Positions 30,454 to 38,718 of a stretch of DNA of 39,650 nt are shown one piece after another. Position 1 is the first letter of the stretch. Each line of letters begins with the position of its first letter. This stretch comes from an uncultured Muribaculaceae bacterium (GTDB lineage: Bacteria > Bacteroidota > Bacteroidia > Bacteroidales > Muribaculaceae). Under the pieces are notes generated by a model. It had not been told where the DNA came from. It was given only the letters and a program-made list of their open reading frames with translations, and searched no databases. A program made the position numbers and the translations under genes. The DNA lies in NCBI GenBank assembly GCA_910586565.1, contig CAJUIT010000023.1, positions 1-39,650 of the forward strand, read 5' to 3'.

Positions 30454-33246
30454 TTAGAGGTTGAGATTCAGTTCCATACCGAAGTAGGGAGATGTGTAGC
30501 GACGCTGCAGCGCGCCATATTGCCAGTAGTCGGGCGTTATGCTCACGAGGCGGTTCACGTAGATGGCGATGGCAATGCGGTCGTGCCACAGTTTTTTAGT
30601 TGCTTTGATGTTGAACGTTGTTGCCACCGGCACACGGCGTTCGTCGAATGAGGTGTCGGTGAACGTGCGAACCAGATGCCCCAGATAGGGGTCGGTCATG
30701 AGGTCGGGGGTGTAGGGGTGGATTTCTCCGTCAACATCGGTGTAGCTGTGGGGAATTCCGTTGCGCCACAGTTGCTGCGAAGAGGTGAACCACATGTTCT
30801 GCACGGCAACCGAGAAGTTCAACCCCAGCCGCGGCACATCGGTGTCGAATGTAAAATTGGTGTTGAACGATTGGTAGACAGAGCCTTCGCGGTCGTTATA
30901 TAGTCCGGCGAACTGCAACTCGGTGCCGTTGACGATTGAAGCGGGTTTGTACCAGAGGTCCTCGCTGTTGCTCAGTGTTGTGCGGAACCATGCGCCGCTC
31001 ACGGTCACTCGGGTGCGCACCACCGGGATGCGCGATGACGAGTAGGTGAATTCCACACCCTCCTTTTTCACGCGCGAGCTGTTGGTTACATGACTCAGCA
31101 GGGATATGCGGCGATCCACAGTGAAGGGGAGCTCGTCGATTGTGGGTGCATGCCCTGTCTGGTCGGGCTGATAGTTCGAAGCGTCATATTTGTTGTAGCT
31201 GTAGCGATGAACCATCGGGGTCTGGCGGAATGCATCGGTCATGTCCTCGCGGAAATAGGTCACCGACAGGCGGTTGTTGCGGTAGGTTATGTCGGCGCGA
31301 GCCTCCCATTTGAAATTCCGTGCCGCGCGGAGGTCGTAGTTGGTCACATCCTCCACAAAGGTGCGTACATTCATGGTGCGGTAGAGCTCGTCGTTGTGGA
31401 AATAGTTGAGCTGCACGAAATCGGTGTAGCGCGGGTCGGGATAGAGAAATGCCGCCACCGGCATTTTGGTGTGCCATCCCACACCTCCGCCGATTTCCCA
31501 GCCGATGGGGAACCCTGCCATATATGTGGAGGGGAGAATCCATTTGAGATTTATTCGCGGGTCGATGTAGGGGCGGTTGGCGAGGTAGTAGCGCGAGGAG
31601 AGGTGAAGGAGCTGGGTTTCGCGCAGGCCGAGACGCAGTTCAACCGCATGGGTGCCGAGATGAAACTCCGATGTGTTTTCGGCATAGACCGAGAGCTGGT
31701 GCATGGCGGGGATGTCGCTGAACGCGCGCGGTCGGGCCGTGTTGCCTGCCGTGATGGGGCGCATGAGGTCGTAGGTTTGCCCGGCGCCGAAGTTTTTGCT
31801 CATATCCCATTCCACACCTGCAGAAAGGGTGTTGGAGGCAAACGGTAGTGAGTAGCGGAACCGCGAGGCGAGTTTCACCATAGCGGTTAGCGGCTTGCCA
31901 AGCACGTCGAGTTCCGCATCATATTTCATTGGAAGATAGCCCACGTAGTTGCTTCCGGGAGTTGTGGAGACAGGCATGGGGTAGAGACGGCTCGATGCGA
32001 TGGTTTTCTCCTGATGGAGCCGTTCGTCGGAGTAGCTCAAACCCGTTGTGAGGGTGAGGCTGTGGAAAAAGCCGTGGAGCGGCGACACCAATGCCACGGT
32101 GTTGTTCCATGAGATGGTGTGTTTGTCGGAAGTGTAGTAGTCAACGGTGTTGTTGACAGTGAGGTCGGGGTCGTTTTTGTCGCGCTCAAATGTGCCGTTG
32201 TAGTTGAGCGAGCTGTTCCATGTGGTGATGAATCGTGGCGCAGTCCATTTTTTTGTGGAGCGGATTGAGCCGGTTACACGTTTGAAGTTCTCGCGGCTGT
32301 TGCGGGGGTCGATTTTGCTGTCGAGCCAGTCGGCCGAGAAATTCATGGTCCAGTCTTTCCCGGGCATCTTCACACCCTTGCCGGCGTAGAAAAGCTGGCT
32401 TTGCATGTCGGCTTTGAAACGGGCGGCAAAGGCTGTGACACCGCTTTTGCGCTTGATGTCGACAACGCCCGAGGTGACCTCCCCATATTCGGCCGATGCG
32501 ATGCCTCTCACCACCTCCACGCTTTCAATGTCGTCGGTGGAGATTGAGCGCATGTCAACCCCCTTGCCCGTGGTGAGGCGTGAGGCACGTGAGGCATCGG
32601 CTGTTGCCTGCATGTCGGCGTTGGTGTTTACGGGCACGCCGTCAACAACAAACGAAGTTCCCAACGATGAGGTGTCGTATCCGTCGGCGGTTGCGTTGCG
32701 GGCCTCGCGCAGGTTGGCGAGGTTGGCTTTCCCCATCTCCGGGTCCTTGCTGATGGCTCCGGGAAGGAGTTCCATCAAATCGGTGAAGCTCGACGGCTGG
32801 AGGTGCTCCATCGCCTTGCGGTCGATGAGCGATGAGCTTCCCATTCCGCGCCCTTCGCGTGCGGTCACCACCACTTCTCCAATCTGAGTGTAGGCCGGGG
32901 TGAGTACGATGGTGACTGTGGCAGGGTTCTGCACGACTGTAGTTGTGACTGTTGCATGATTGTAGCCCACAGAGCTCACTGTTACTTTCCAGCGTGCCGG
33001 TGTGATGTCGGCCACATAGTCGCCCTCTATGTTGGTGAGGCCACCTGTGGTTTCATTTCCGTGAGTGAGAGCTACGGCAGCAAATTCCACGGGGTCGCCG
33101 GTTTCTTTGTCTGTTACATGCACACGCAATTGCACGGCAAAACCGGCCACGCATGTTGTTGCGAGAACCAGAATGAGCGTTGCGGTGCGCCGAAAATTTG
33201 AAAGAGTGGTTATGGTGAGTTCGGATAATGATGGTTTGTAGGCCAT
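30454..33246 (-). CDS. TonB-dependent receptor with carboxypeptidase-regulatory-like domain
   Basis: About 930 aa. The start is taken as ATG 33246 because the promoter box at 33278-33285 would put the transcript start only a few nt from the alternative ATG at 33264. After an N-terminal stretch and signal sequence (TLILVLATTCVAGFA), a CarboxypepD_reg-like beta-sandwich spans about residues 45-125 (DKETGDPVEFAAVALTH ... VSSVGYNHATV). A plug domain follows (ELLPGAISKDPE, DIESVEVVRGIASAEYGEVTSG) and then a beta-barrel. Such proteins import large or scarce ligands across the outer membrane using TonB energy. It heads a block with a DUF4876 lipoprotein and a broken DUF6850 barrel. No N-terminal FecR-signalling domain is visible. 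Confidence 0.92.
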   Translation of the reverse strand: MAYKPSLSELTITTLSNFRRTATLILVLATTCVAGFAVQLRVHVTDKETGDPVEFAAVALTHGNETTGGLTNIEGDYVADITPARWKVTVSSVGYNHATVTTTVVQNPATVTIVLTPAYTQIGEVVVTAREGRGMGSSSLIDRKAMEHLQPSSFTDLMELLPGAISKDPEMGKANLANLREARNATADGYDTSSLGTSFVVDGVPVNTNADMQATADASRASRLTTGKGVDMRSISTDDIESVEVVRGIASAEYGEVTSGVVDIKRKSGVTAFAARFKADMQSQLFYAGKGVKMPGKDWTMNFSADWLDSKIDPRNSRENFKRVTGSIRSTKKWTAPRFITTWNSSLNYNGTFERDKNDPDLTVNNTVDYYTSDKHTISWNNTVALVSPLHGFFHSLTLTTGLSYSDERLHQEKTIASSRLYPMPVSTTPGSNYVGYLPMKYDAELDVLGKPLTAMVKLASRFRYSLPFASNTLSAGVEWDMSKNFGAGQTYDLMRPITAGNTARPRAFSDIPAMHQLSVYAENTSEFHLGTHAVELRLGLRETQLLHLSSRYYLANRPYIDPRINLKWILPSTYMAGFPIGWEIGGGVGWHTKMPVAAFLYPDPRYTDFVQLNYFHNDELYRTMNVRTFVEDVTNYDLRAARNFKWEARADITYRNNRLSVTYFREDMTDAFRQTPMVHRYSYNKYDASNYQPDQTGHAPTIDELPFTVDRRISLLSHVTNSSRVKKEGVEFTYSSSRIPVVRTRVTVSGAWFRTTLSNSEDLWYKPASIVNGTELQFAGLYNDREGSVYQSFNTNFTFDTDVPRLGLNFSVAVQNMWFTSSQQLWRNGIPHSYTDVDGEIHPYTPDLMTDPYLGHLVRTFTDTSFDERRVPVATTFNIKATKKLWHDRIAIAIYVNRLVSITPDYWQYGALQRRYTSPYFGMELNLNL

Positions 33247-33277
33247 TATCTGAGAATTTTGCATATCAATTATAGTG

Positions 33278-33285
33278 CAAAATTA
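33278..33285 (-). promoter_or_regulatory. -7 box for the TonB-dependent receptor operon
   Basis: Minus-strand TAATTTTG matches TAnnTTTG. It lies 31 nt before the ATG at 33246. No clear -33 TTTG is present, leaving room for an activator or alternative sigma factor. Confidence 0.45.
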
Positions 33286-33388
33286 GCGAAAAAATTTCAA
33301 TTTTCCCTCATTGTTTGTAATCATTCCGAATAACAAAGGTGGAGTGTTAAAGTAAATTAGCTGAAAATCAGAGATGTAGATGTAATAA

Positions 33389-33422
33389 CCTCCGGCTATT
33401 CATAACGCGGAATAGCCGGAGG
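33389..33422 (-). terminator. Terminator after the sigma factor/membrane protein pair
   Basis: A perfect 13-bp stem (33389-33401 with 33410-33422) with an 8-nt loop lies 22 nt past the stop at 33445. The minus-strand tail is only moderately T-rich (TTATTACAT). Confidence 0.65.
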
Positions 33423-33444
33423 GGTGTGAGAAGTTTTAATGTTT

Positions 33445-34014
33445 TCACTGTTCATCTGTGGTGTCGGGGTCGCCGAGCCACTTCTTGAGCAATGCGAGGT
33501 CGTTTTTGAAGCGGCTGTTGATTCGCAGACCGATGAGCACACCGATTGCGGCTCCGCAAACTATGGCAATGATTAGGTAGGGGTCGCTGTCGGCCTTGGT
33601 CACGAATATCATGCACAAGATGATGACGGCTGCGGCTGCCATGAGCACGCAACGGAAAATGTTGCGCAGGCGGGTGAAACCGGTCACGAATCTTATGGCA
33701 TCAACTGCGGTCGACGTTGCGAAGTCGAAGCGGTTGAGTTTGGAGATGAGCGTGTAGTTCATCAGGCCTGCCGCGATAAAGAAGCCGGCATACACACATG
33801 CGAACCAAGCCGGAGTTTCAAGCAATTTGCACAGATTGGGGGTGATGAGCAACCCCACAATCACTACGACAATCATTCGCCACAGCCGGCTGATGAGCCG
33901 TTGCTTGATGGAGCGAGGAATGCGACCCTCCGATGGGTTGAGGCGTGGTGTGGAGGCATCGGCGTTGATGTCGATGTCGGTCCATTTGCGTTTGAGTTCG
34001 TCTATGCTGTTCAT
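33445..34014 (-). CDS. Membrane protein encoded with an ECF sigma factor (putative anti-sigma)
   Basis: A 189-aa protein with a cytoplasmic N-terminal stretch of about 48 residues (IDELKRKWTDIDI) and four predicted membrane helices, ending in a charged tail. It lies 45 nt downstream of the sigma factor gene on the same strand. That position, and the membrane anchor, suggest it controls the sigma factor. It has no recognisable zinc-binding anti-sigma motif or FecR domain, so this rests on context only. Confidence 0.65.
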   Translation of the reverse strand: MNSIDELKRKWTDIDINADASTPRLNPSEGRIPRSIKQRLISRLWRMIVVVIVGLLITPNLCKLLETPAWFACVYAGFFIAAGLMNYTLISKLNRFDFATSTAVDAIRFVTGFTRLRNIFRCVLMAAAAVIILCMIFVTKADSDPYLIIAIVCGAAIGVLIGLRINSRFKNDLALLKKWLGDPDTTDEQ

Positions 34015-34059
34015 GTGGTAAAAGAGGCTTTGTTTGCTTTGTGAAATAGGGTGGGGTTG

Positions 34060-34569
34060 TCATTGCTCGCTCATAGCGGCGAGTCGTTGTTTGCATCGGC
34101 TCAGGCGGGTTGCCACATTGTTGCGTGTGAGGCCGGTAACCTCGGCAATCTCAACATAGCTTTTTTCGTCGAGCCACATGAGCACAATGGCTTTGTCGAG
34201 CGCAGGGAGGCGGTTGATAAGCTCATACATCTCGCGCAGGCAGCGGGCGTGCTCGTGGTCGTCGGTTGCCATGTCGGCCATTCGCATCATGCTGTCGGAG
34301 TCGAGCGACACGGTGTCGGCATGCCGGCGGGTGTGACGATAGCAGCTGATGCAGGTGTTGATGGTGATGCGGTAGAGCCATGTCGACAGCGCCGAATCGC
34401 CGCGGAACTTATCGAGAGCCTGCCAGATGTTTATCTGCGCTTCCTGAAAAAGGTCGTTGAAGTGATCGGGATTGTCGGCATACATGTAGCACACCTTCGC
34501 TATGACCCCCTTGTGGGTGGCCATGATGGCTTCAAACCGCTTTTCCTTATTTTTGCTGTTTATGCTCAC
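34060..34569 (-). CDS. RNA polymerase sigma factor, ECF family
   Basis: A 169-aa sigma-70 family factor with region 2 (DHFNDLFQEAQINIWQALDKF and STWLYRITINTC) and region 4 (LPALDKAIVLMWLDEKSYVEIAEVTGL). It would direct transcription of an unknown regulon, likely including itself and the membrane protein gene. The start appears to be GTG at 34569: the first ATG in frame (34524) would remove the beginning of region 2. A hairpin lies 16 nt upstream of the GTG. The nearby TonB operon could be a target, but the sequence does not show this. Confidence 0.88.
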   Translation of the reverse strand: MSINSKNKEKRFEAIMATHKGVIAKVCYMYADNPDHFNDLFQEAQINIWQALDKFRGDSALSTWLYRITINTCISCYRHTRRHADTVSLDSDSMMRMADMATDDHEHARCLREMYELINRLPALDKAIVLMWLDEKSYVEIAEVTGLTRNNVATRLSRCKQRLAAMSEQ

Positions 34570-34585
34570 ATCGGGTTAGACGCAG

Positions 34586-34625
34586 CAATGCCGGGAAAGT
34601 TACATCCCGGCATTGAAATTTTTTT
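34586..34625 (+). other. Leader hairpin upstream of the ECF sigma gene
   Basis: A perfect 11-bp stem (34586-34596 with 34605-34615) with an 8-nt loop. On the + strand it is followed by AAATTTTTTT and so looks like a terminator, but no + gene lies upstream. On the minus strand it sits 16 nt before the GTG start of the sigma gene. The arm sequence CCGGCATT occurs again at 34632-34639. Confidence 0.5.
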
Positions 34626-34691
34626 GAGTTTCCGGCATTTTTTTTCAAGCTACCCTTGAAAATAGCTGTGCCTTTGCGATTCTTTGTTTGT

Positions 34692-35810
34692 TTATCGGGC
34701 TGCCTTGAAGTAAAGAATCACCGCGATGATGGCATAGATTATGTTTGGAATCCACATTGCCACAAATGGTGATGTGAGGCCCGAGATGGCAAACGATGAG
34801 GTGACGGTCATGAACAGAATGTAGCTGAAACTCAGCACAAGCCCCAGACCGATGTTCATGCCCATGCCACCCTTCACCTTTTTCGACGACAGCGACATGC
34901 CGATGACTGTGAGGATGAACGCGGCCGCACACATGGCATAGCGTTTTTCATATTCGATTTCAAACGCCTTGATATTGGCCACCCCTCGCTCTTTCTGGCG
35001 GGAAATGTATTCGCGCAGCTGTGGTGAGGTGAGGGTTTCCTGGTCGTTGCGCGAGATGAGGAAGTCGCGCGGCTCGAATGGAATCACGGTGTCGAGCATG
35101 GCTCCGCGGGTGATGTATTCGCGGTCACCTTTGAAATCGCGAATCATGTAGTCGCGCACCTGCCACTGATAGAGTGTATCCCAGCGGATGGTGAGTGCGG
35201 TGAGTCGCGACACGAGTTTCTTATCCTTGAACTCCTCAAGCGAGAAGCGGTAGCCGGTTTTTGTGGTGTTGTCGTAGCGGCTCATATAGGCGATGCGTCC
35301 CGGAGCCACCTGCATCATGATGTTGTCGCCGTAGTCAACGCGGCGGTTGCGCACGTAGGTGTTGGTGTAGTCGATTCGCTTCACATTTGCCGGGGGGATG
35401 ATGTAGGCCCCGAGCACAAAAGTGCCGGCGGCGATGATGGCAGCCGAAATCATGTAGGGGCGCAGCAGGCGGCGGAAACTCATTCCGCTCGAAAGCATGG
35501 CTATGATTTCTGAATTGTCGGCGAGCTTCGAGGTGAAGAAAATAACGGCGATGAATGTGAAGAGCGGACTGAATTGGTTGGCGAAGTAGGGGAGAAAGTT
35601 CAGGAAGTAGTCGAACACGGTTGCTTTCAACGGAGCTTGCAGAAATGATTCAAGCTTCTCGTTGATGTCGAACATTATGGTGATTGCCAGAATGAGGCCT
35701 ATGGCAAACAGGTAGGTGCCGATGAATTTGCGGATGATGTACATATCAAGCAAACTCACCGGAGCCTTTTTCCAAAATTCCGTCATGGCGGCTAATTTTC
35801 TGTTGGCCAT
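34692..35810 (-). CDS. lptG: LptF/LptG family lipopolysaccharide export permease
   Basis: A 372-aa inner-membrane permease of the YjgP/YjgQ family, part of the LptB2FG ABC transporter that extracts LPS towards the outer membrane. Six hydrophobic helices are visible, three near each end. A large periplasmic beta-jellyroll domain between them runs about residues 140-290. The N-terminal LLDMYIIRKFIGTYL and C-terminal KVKGGMGMNIGLGLVLSFSY segments are typical. LptF and LptG cannot be separated with certainty; the symbol follows the usual tgt-lptG pairing. It lies 36 nt downstream of tgt. Confidence 0.88.
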   Translation of the reverse strand: MANRKLAAMTEFWKKAPVSLLDMYIIRKFIGTYLFAIGLILAITIMFDINEKLESFLQAPLKATVFDYFLNFLPYFANQFSPLFTFIAVIFFTSKLADNSEIIAMLSSGMSFRRLLRPYMISAAIIAAGTFVLGAYIIPPANVKRIDYTNTYVRNRRVDYGDNIMMQVAPGRIAYMSRYDNTTKTGYRFSLEEFKDKKLVSRLTALTIRWDTLYQWQVRDYMIRDFKGDREYITRGAMLDTVIPFEPRDFLISRNDQETLTSPQLREYISRQKERGVANIKAFEIEYEKRYAMCAAAFILTVIGMSLSSKKVKGGMGMNIGLGLVLSFSYILFMTVTSSFAISGLTSPFVAMWIPNIIYAIIAVILYFKAAR

Positions 35811-35836
35811 TGGGGCGATTGGTTTTTAGTTTTGGG

Positions 35837-35850
35837 TTTTTAGTTTTCAG
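35837..35850 (-). repeat. Short leader repeat upstream of lptG
   Basis: TTTTTAGTTTTCAG on the plus strand (CTGAAAACTAAAAA in the lptG sense), about 30-40 nt before the lptG start and overlapping the tgt stop codon. Same motif as upstream of gpmI and fumarase. Confidence 0.4.
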
Positions 35851-36977
35851 AGGCGGCGAGTTACGCGCTCAACCATAGCGGGTTTCCATGTGGCGAAATC
35901 GCCTGCGATGATGTGGCGGCGTGCCTCCCCCACAAGCCAAAGGTAGAAGGCGAGGTTGTGGATTGAGGCGATTTGCATCGCGAGAAGTTCCTGACTGATG
36001 AAAAGGTGGCGCAGGTAGGCTTTGGTGTAAACTTGGTCAACAAAGCAGTCGCTGTCGGGTTGGATGGGGGTGAAGTCGTCGGCCCACTTCTTGTTGCGCA
36101 TGTTCATGATGCCGTCGGGGGTGAAGAGCATCCCGTTGCGGCCGTTGCGGGTGGGCATCACGCAATCCATCATGTCAACGCCGCGGTCGATAGCCTCAAG
36201 GATATTGGCAGGTGTTCCAACCCCCATGAGATAGCGCGGGCGGTCGGTGGGGAGAATCTCGTTCACAACCTCAATCATATCGTACATCACTTCGGCTGGT
36301 TCACCCACGGCAAGACCGCCGATGGCATTTCCGTCGGCACCGAGGTCGGCCACCTCTTTGGCGGCTTCGCGCCGCAGGTCGGGGTAGGTGCACCCCTGCA
36401 CGATGGGGAAGAAGCTCTGGCGATAGCCGTAGAGCGGTTCGGTGGCATTGAAATGCTCCCATCCGCGTTTTAGCCAGCGGCGGGTGAGGTCGAGCGACTT
36501 TTTTGCATAGGCTTTGTCGGCGGTTCCGGGGGTGCATTCGTCAAGAGCCATGATTATGTCGGCTCCGATTTCGCGTTGGATGTCGACGGTGCGTTCGGGG
36601 GTGAAGAGGTGCTTCGAGCCGTCGATGTGGCTGCGGAACCATGCACCCTCCTCGGTTAGTTTGCGATTTTCAGAAAGTGAGAACACCTGGAAACCGCCGC
36701 TGTCGGTGAGGATGGGGCCGTCCCATCCGCCGAATTTATGCAAACCTCCGGCCCGGCGCAGAATTTCGGTGCCGGGTCGGAGGTAGAGATGATATGTGTT
36801 GCCCAAAATAATCTGGGCTTTAACGTCGTTGCGAAGTTCGCTCATGTGCACACCTTTAACGGCTGCGCATGTGCCTACGGGCATGAAAATCGGGGTTTCA
36901 ATGGGGCCGTGATCGGTTTGAATCACTCCCGCACGGGCTTGTGTGCCGGGTGCTGTGGCTTTGAGTTGAAATTCCAT
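35847..36977 (-). CDS. tgt: Queuine tRNA-ribosyltransferase
   Basis: A 376-aa enzyme that swaps guanine 34 of Asp, Asn, His and Tyr tRNAs for queuine or its precursor. The general base is D92 (TDSGGFQVFS) and the nucleophile D271 (DCVMPTRNGRNG). The zinc site normally formed by C-x-C-x2-C and a histidine reads S309, C311, D314 and H340 here (DSDCFVDQ), so two cysteines are missing; this may be shared by related Bacteroidota. A TAnnTTTG box ends only 4 nt before the ATG, suggesting a leaderless mRNA. It is co-directional with lptG. Confidence 0.95.
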   Translation of the reverse strand: MEFQLKATAPGTQARAGVIQTDHGPIETPIFMPVGTCAAVKGVHMSELRNDVKAQIILGNTYHLYLRPGTEILRRAGGLHKFGGWDGPILTDSGGFQVFSLSENRKLTEEGAWFRSHIDGSKHLFTPERTVDIQREIGADIIMALDECTPGTADKAYAKKSLDLTRRWLKRGWEHFNATEPLYGYRQSFFPIVQGCTYPDLRREAAKEVADLGADGNAIGGLAVGEPAEVMYDMIEVVNEILPTDRPRYLMGVGTPANILEAIDRGVDMMDCVMPTRNGRNGMLFTPDGIMNMRNKKWADDFTPIQPDSDCFVDQVYTKAYLRHLFISQELLAMQIASIHNLAFYLWLVGEARRHIIAGDFATWKPAMVERVTRRL

Positions 36978-36981
36978 GCCG

Positions 36982-36989
36982 CAAAGTTA
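36982..36989 (-). promoter_or_regulatory. -7 box for tgt, leaderless arrangement
   Basis: Minus-strand TAACTTTG is separated from the tgt ATG by only four bases (CGGC). A TTCG lies 20 nt upstream as a near -33 match. The transcript would start at or next to the ATG. Confidence 0.5.
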
Positions 36990-37005
36990 CGAAAATCCCC
37001 GCTAA

Positions 37006-38577
37006 TTAGCGAACAACAACTTTTGTTGCCGCGCCGTTGACGGTGATGACGTAGAGACCCGAGGCTGCGTTGATGTTGCAGTTGCCTGCGGGAGCGTTGA
37101 TGCGGGCCACGGTGCGTCCGTCGATTGAGTGGAGGGCAATCTGTTCGCCGCCGTTGAGGCCGCTGACGGTTACAAGACCCTGCGAAGCGACAACTGAAAG
37201 TTTTGAGCCGATGGCAGTTGTGGCGTTGATACCGGCCATATCCTCAACCGCTCCGAAGTCTTTCCACTGGTCGGCGGTGCTGTAGGCTTCGATGCTCTCG
37301 GCCGGCACAAGCAGTTTCACGTTGGCAAGATCGTTGCCATAGAAGCAGTAGGAGCCGAGGGCGGGGGGAGTGACGGTTGAAATCTCAAAAGTTTTGAGCG
37401 AGGGGAGCTGTGAGAAGCATTCCTGGCCGAGCGATGTGATGCGCGAGCCGAGTTTAACCGATTCGAGATTGTCCATGTAGCAGAAGGCCATGTCGTCAAT
37501 CGAAGTGAGCGACTCGGGAAATTCGAGGGAGCGGAGCGAGTTGCATTCGTAGAACACATTCCATTCGATGTAGTCGAGAGCGTCGTTCCACACAATTTCG
37601 CGCAGGGATGAGCAGCTGAAGAATGCGCTCGATTTGATTGTGGCCACCTCTTTGCCCAAGGTTACTTTTTCGAGGGCCGAGCAGTTGTAGAACATCGAGG
37701 GCCACACCTGCGAATATGTGTCGGGGATGGTCACCTCTTTCAGTGAGGTGCAACCGCCGAACACTTTGCTGCCGTAGCTCAGTTCGCGTTCATGAAGTTT
37801 GAGATCGGTGAGTTTGCTGTTTTGTGAGAATGCTTCCACACCGAGCGATGTGAGCTGTGGCATGTCGTTGAGGTTGAGCGCTGTGATGGCGGTGTTTTCA
37901 AAGGCATGGCTTGCAATTTCGGTGATTGCGGGGGAGTAGGTTATGGTTGAAAGCGAAAGGCAGTCGGCAAATGCGCTCGAATCGATAAATGTCACCTCCG
38001 AAGGGATGGCAAACGCTGTGAGCGATTCACATTCATAGAATGCTTCCTCGCCGATGGCTGTGATGCCGGCAGGGATTTTAACAGTTGTGAGCAGAGGGCA
38101 GCTGCTGAACACGCGGGCATCGAGCTCGGTGATGGCGGTGTTCTCAATGTCGGCCGAAACGAGCTTCTGGCAGTTGTAGAAGCATGATTGCCCGATGGTG
38201 GAGACTGTGGCGGGGAGTGTGACGGCCGTGAGGTCGCGGCAGCTTGAGAAGGCTGCGCGCTCCAGAGTGGTGAGTGTGGAGGGGAACTGCACCGTTTGCA
38301 GGTCGGCATCCATGAATGCCCCTGCGCCGATGGTGGTGAGCCCTTCGTTGAGTGTGAGCGATGTGATTGTAGCATTCTGGAAAGCATAATTTCCGATTGC
38401 CTCGACTTTCGCCAGCACTTCGTCGGTGGAGAAGTCAACGGTGGTTTCGGTGCCGCTCCATTTGGTGATTGTTTTGCCGTCGGCCGAAAGGGTGTAGGAT
38501 GCGGGACTGATGGCTGCGGAGAGGTTGAAAGCCAGAGATAATGCCGCGAGGGCAGAGAGGGTAAAGTGTTTTCTCAT
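37006..38577 (-). CDS. BspA-type leucine-rich repeat protein with T9SS sorting domain
   Basis: A 523-aa secreted protein. The signal peptide is FTLSALAALSLAFNLSAA. From about residue 60 to 425 it is built of LRR_5/BspA-type repeats of about 23 residues (pattern IG..AF..C..L..V.IP). The last 75 residues are a Por-secretion-type C-terminal domain (GEQIALHSIDGRTVARI ... GLYVITVNG ... KVVVR), which in Bacteroidota directs export by the type IX system and surface attachment. It is therefore a likely surface adhesin or binding protein. It ends 28 nt upstream of the tgt start, leaving room only for the tgt promoter. Confidence 0.88.
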   Translation of the reverse strand: MRKHFTLSALAALSLAFNLSAAISPASYTLSADGKTITKWSGTETTVDFSTDEVLAKVEAIGNYAFQNATITSLTLNEGLTTIGAGAFMDADLQTVQFPSTLTTLERAAFSSCRDLTAVTLPATVSTIGQSCFYNCQKLVSADIENTAITELDARVFSSCPLLTTVKIPAGITAIGEEAFYECESLTAFAIPSEVTFIDSSAFADCLSLSTITYSPAITEIASHAFENTAITALNLNDMPQLTSLGVEAFSQNSKLTDLKLHERELSYGSKVFGGCTSLKEVTIPDTYSQVWPSMFYNCSALEKVTLGKEVATIKSSAFFSCSSLREIVWNDALDYIEWNVFYECNSLRSLEFPESLTSIDDMAFCYMDNLESVKLGSRITSLGQECFSQLPSLKTFEISTVTPPALGSYCFYGNDLANVKLLVPAESIEAYSTADQWKDFGAVEDMAGINATTAIGSKLSVVASQGLVTVSGLNGGEQIALHSIDGRTVARINAPAGNCNINAASGLYVITVNGAATKVVVR

Positions 38578-38718
38578 TCTAAAGGGGTTAGTTGAGTGGG
38601 AATGTGATATTGGTTGCTGCGAATTTAAGCAAAAAAACTGAACAATTACCCCATTACGCGAGTAAAATGACAGATTCTTAATTTAGATTAATGCAGAACG
38701 AGAGGCGCAACGGTGGTG

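Noticed and set aside
33247..33444. Possible cobalamin or other riboswitch before the TonB receptor
   Set aside because: The promoter box leaves a leader of only about 30 nt, too short for a riboswitch.
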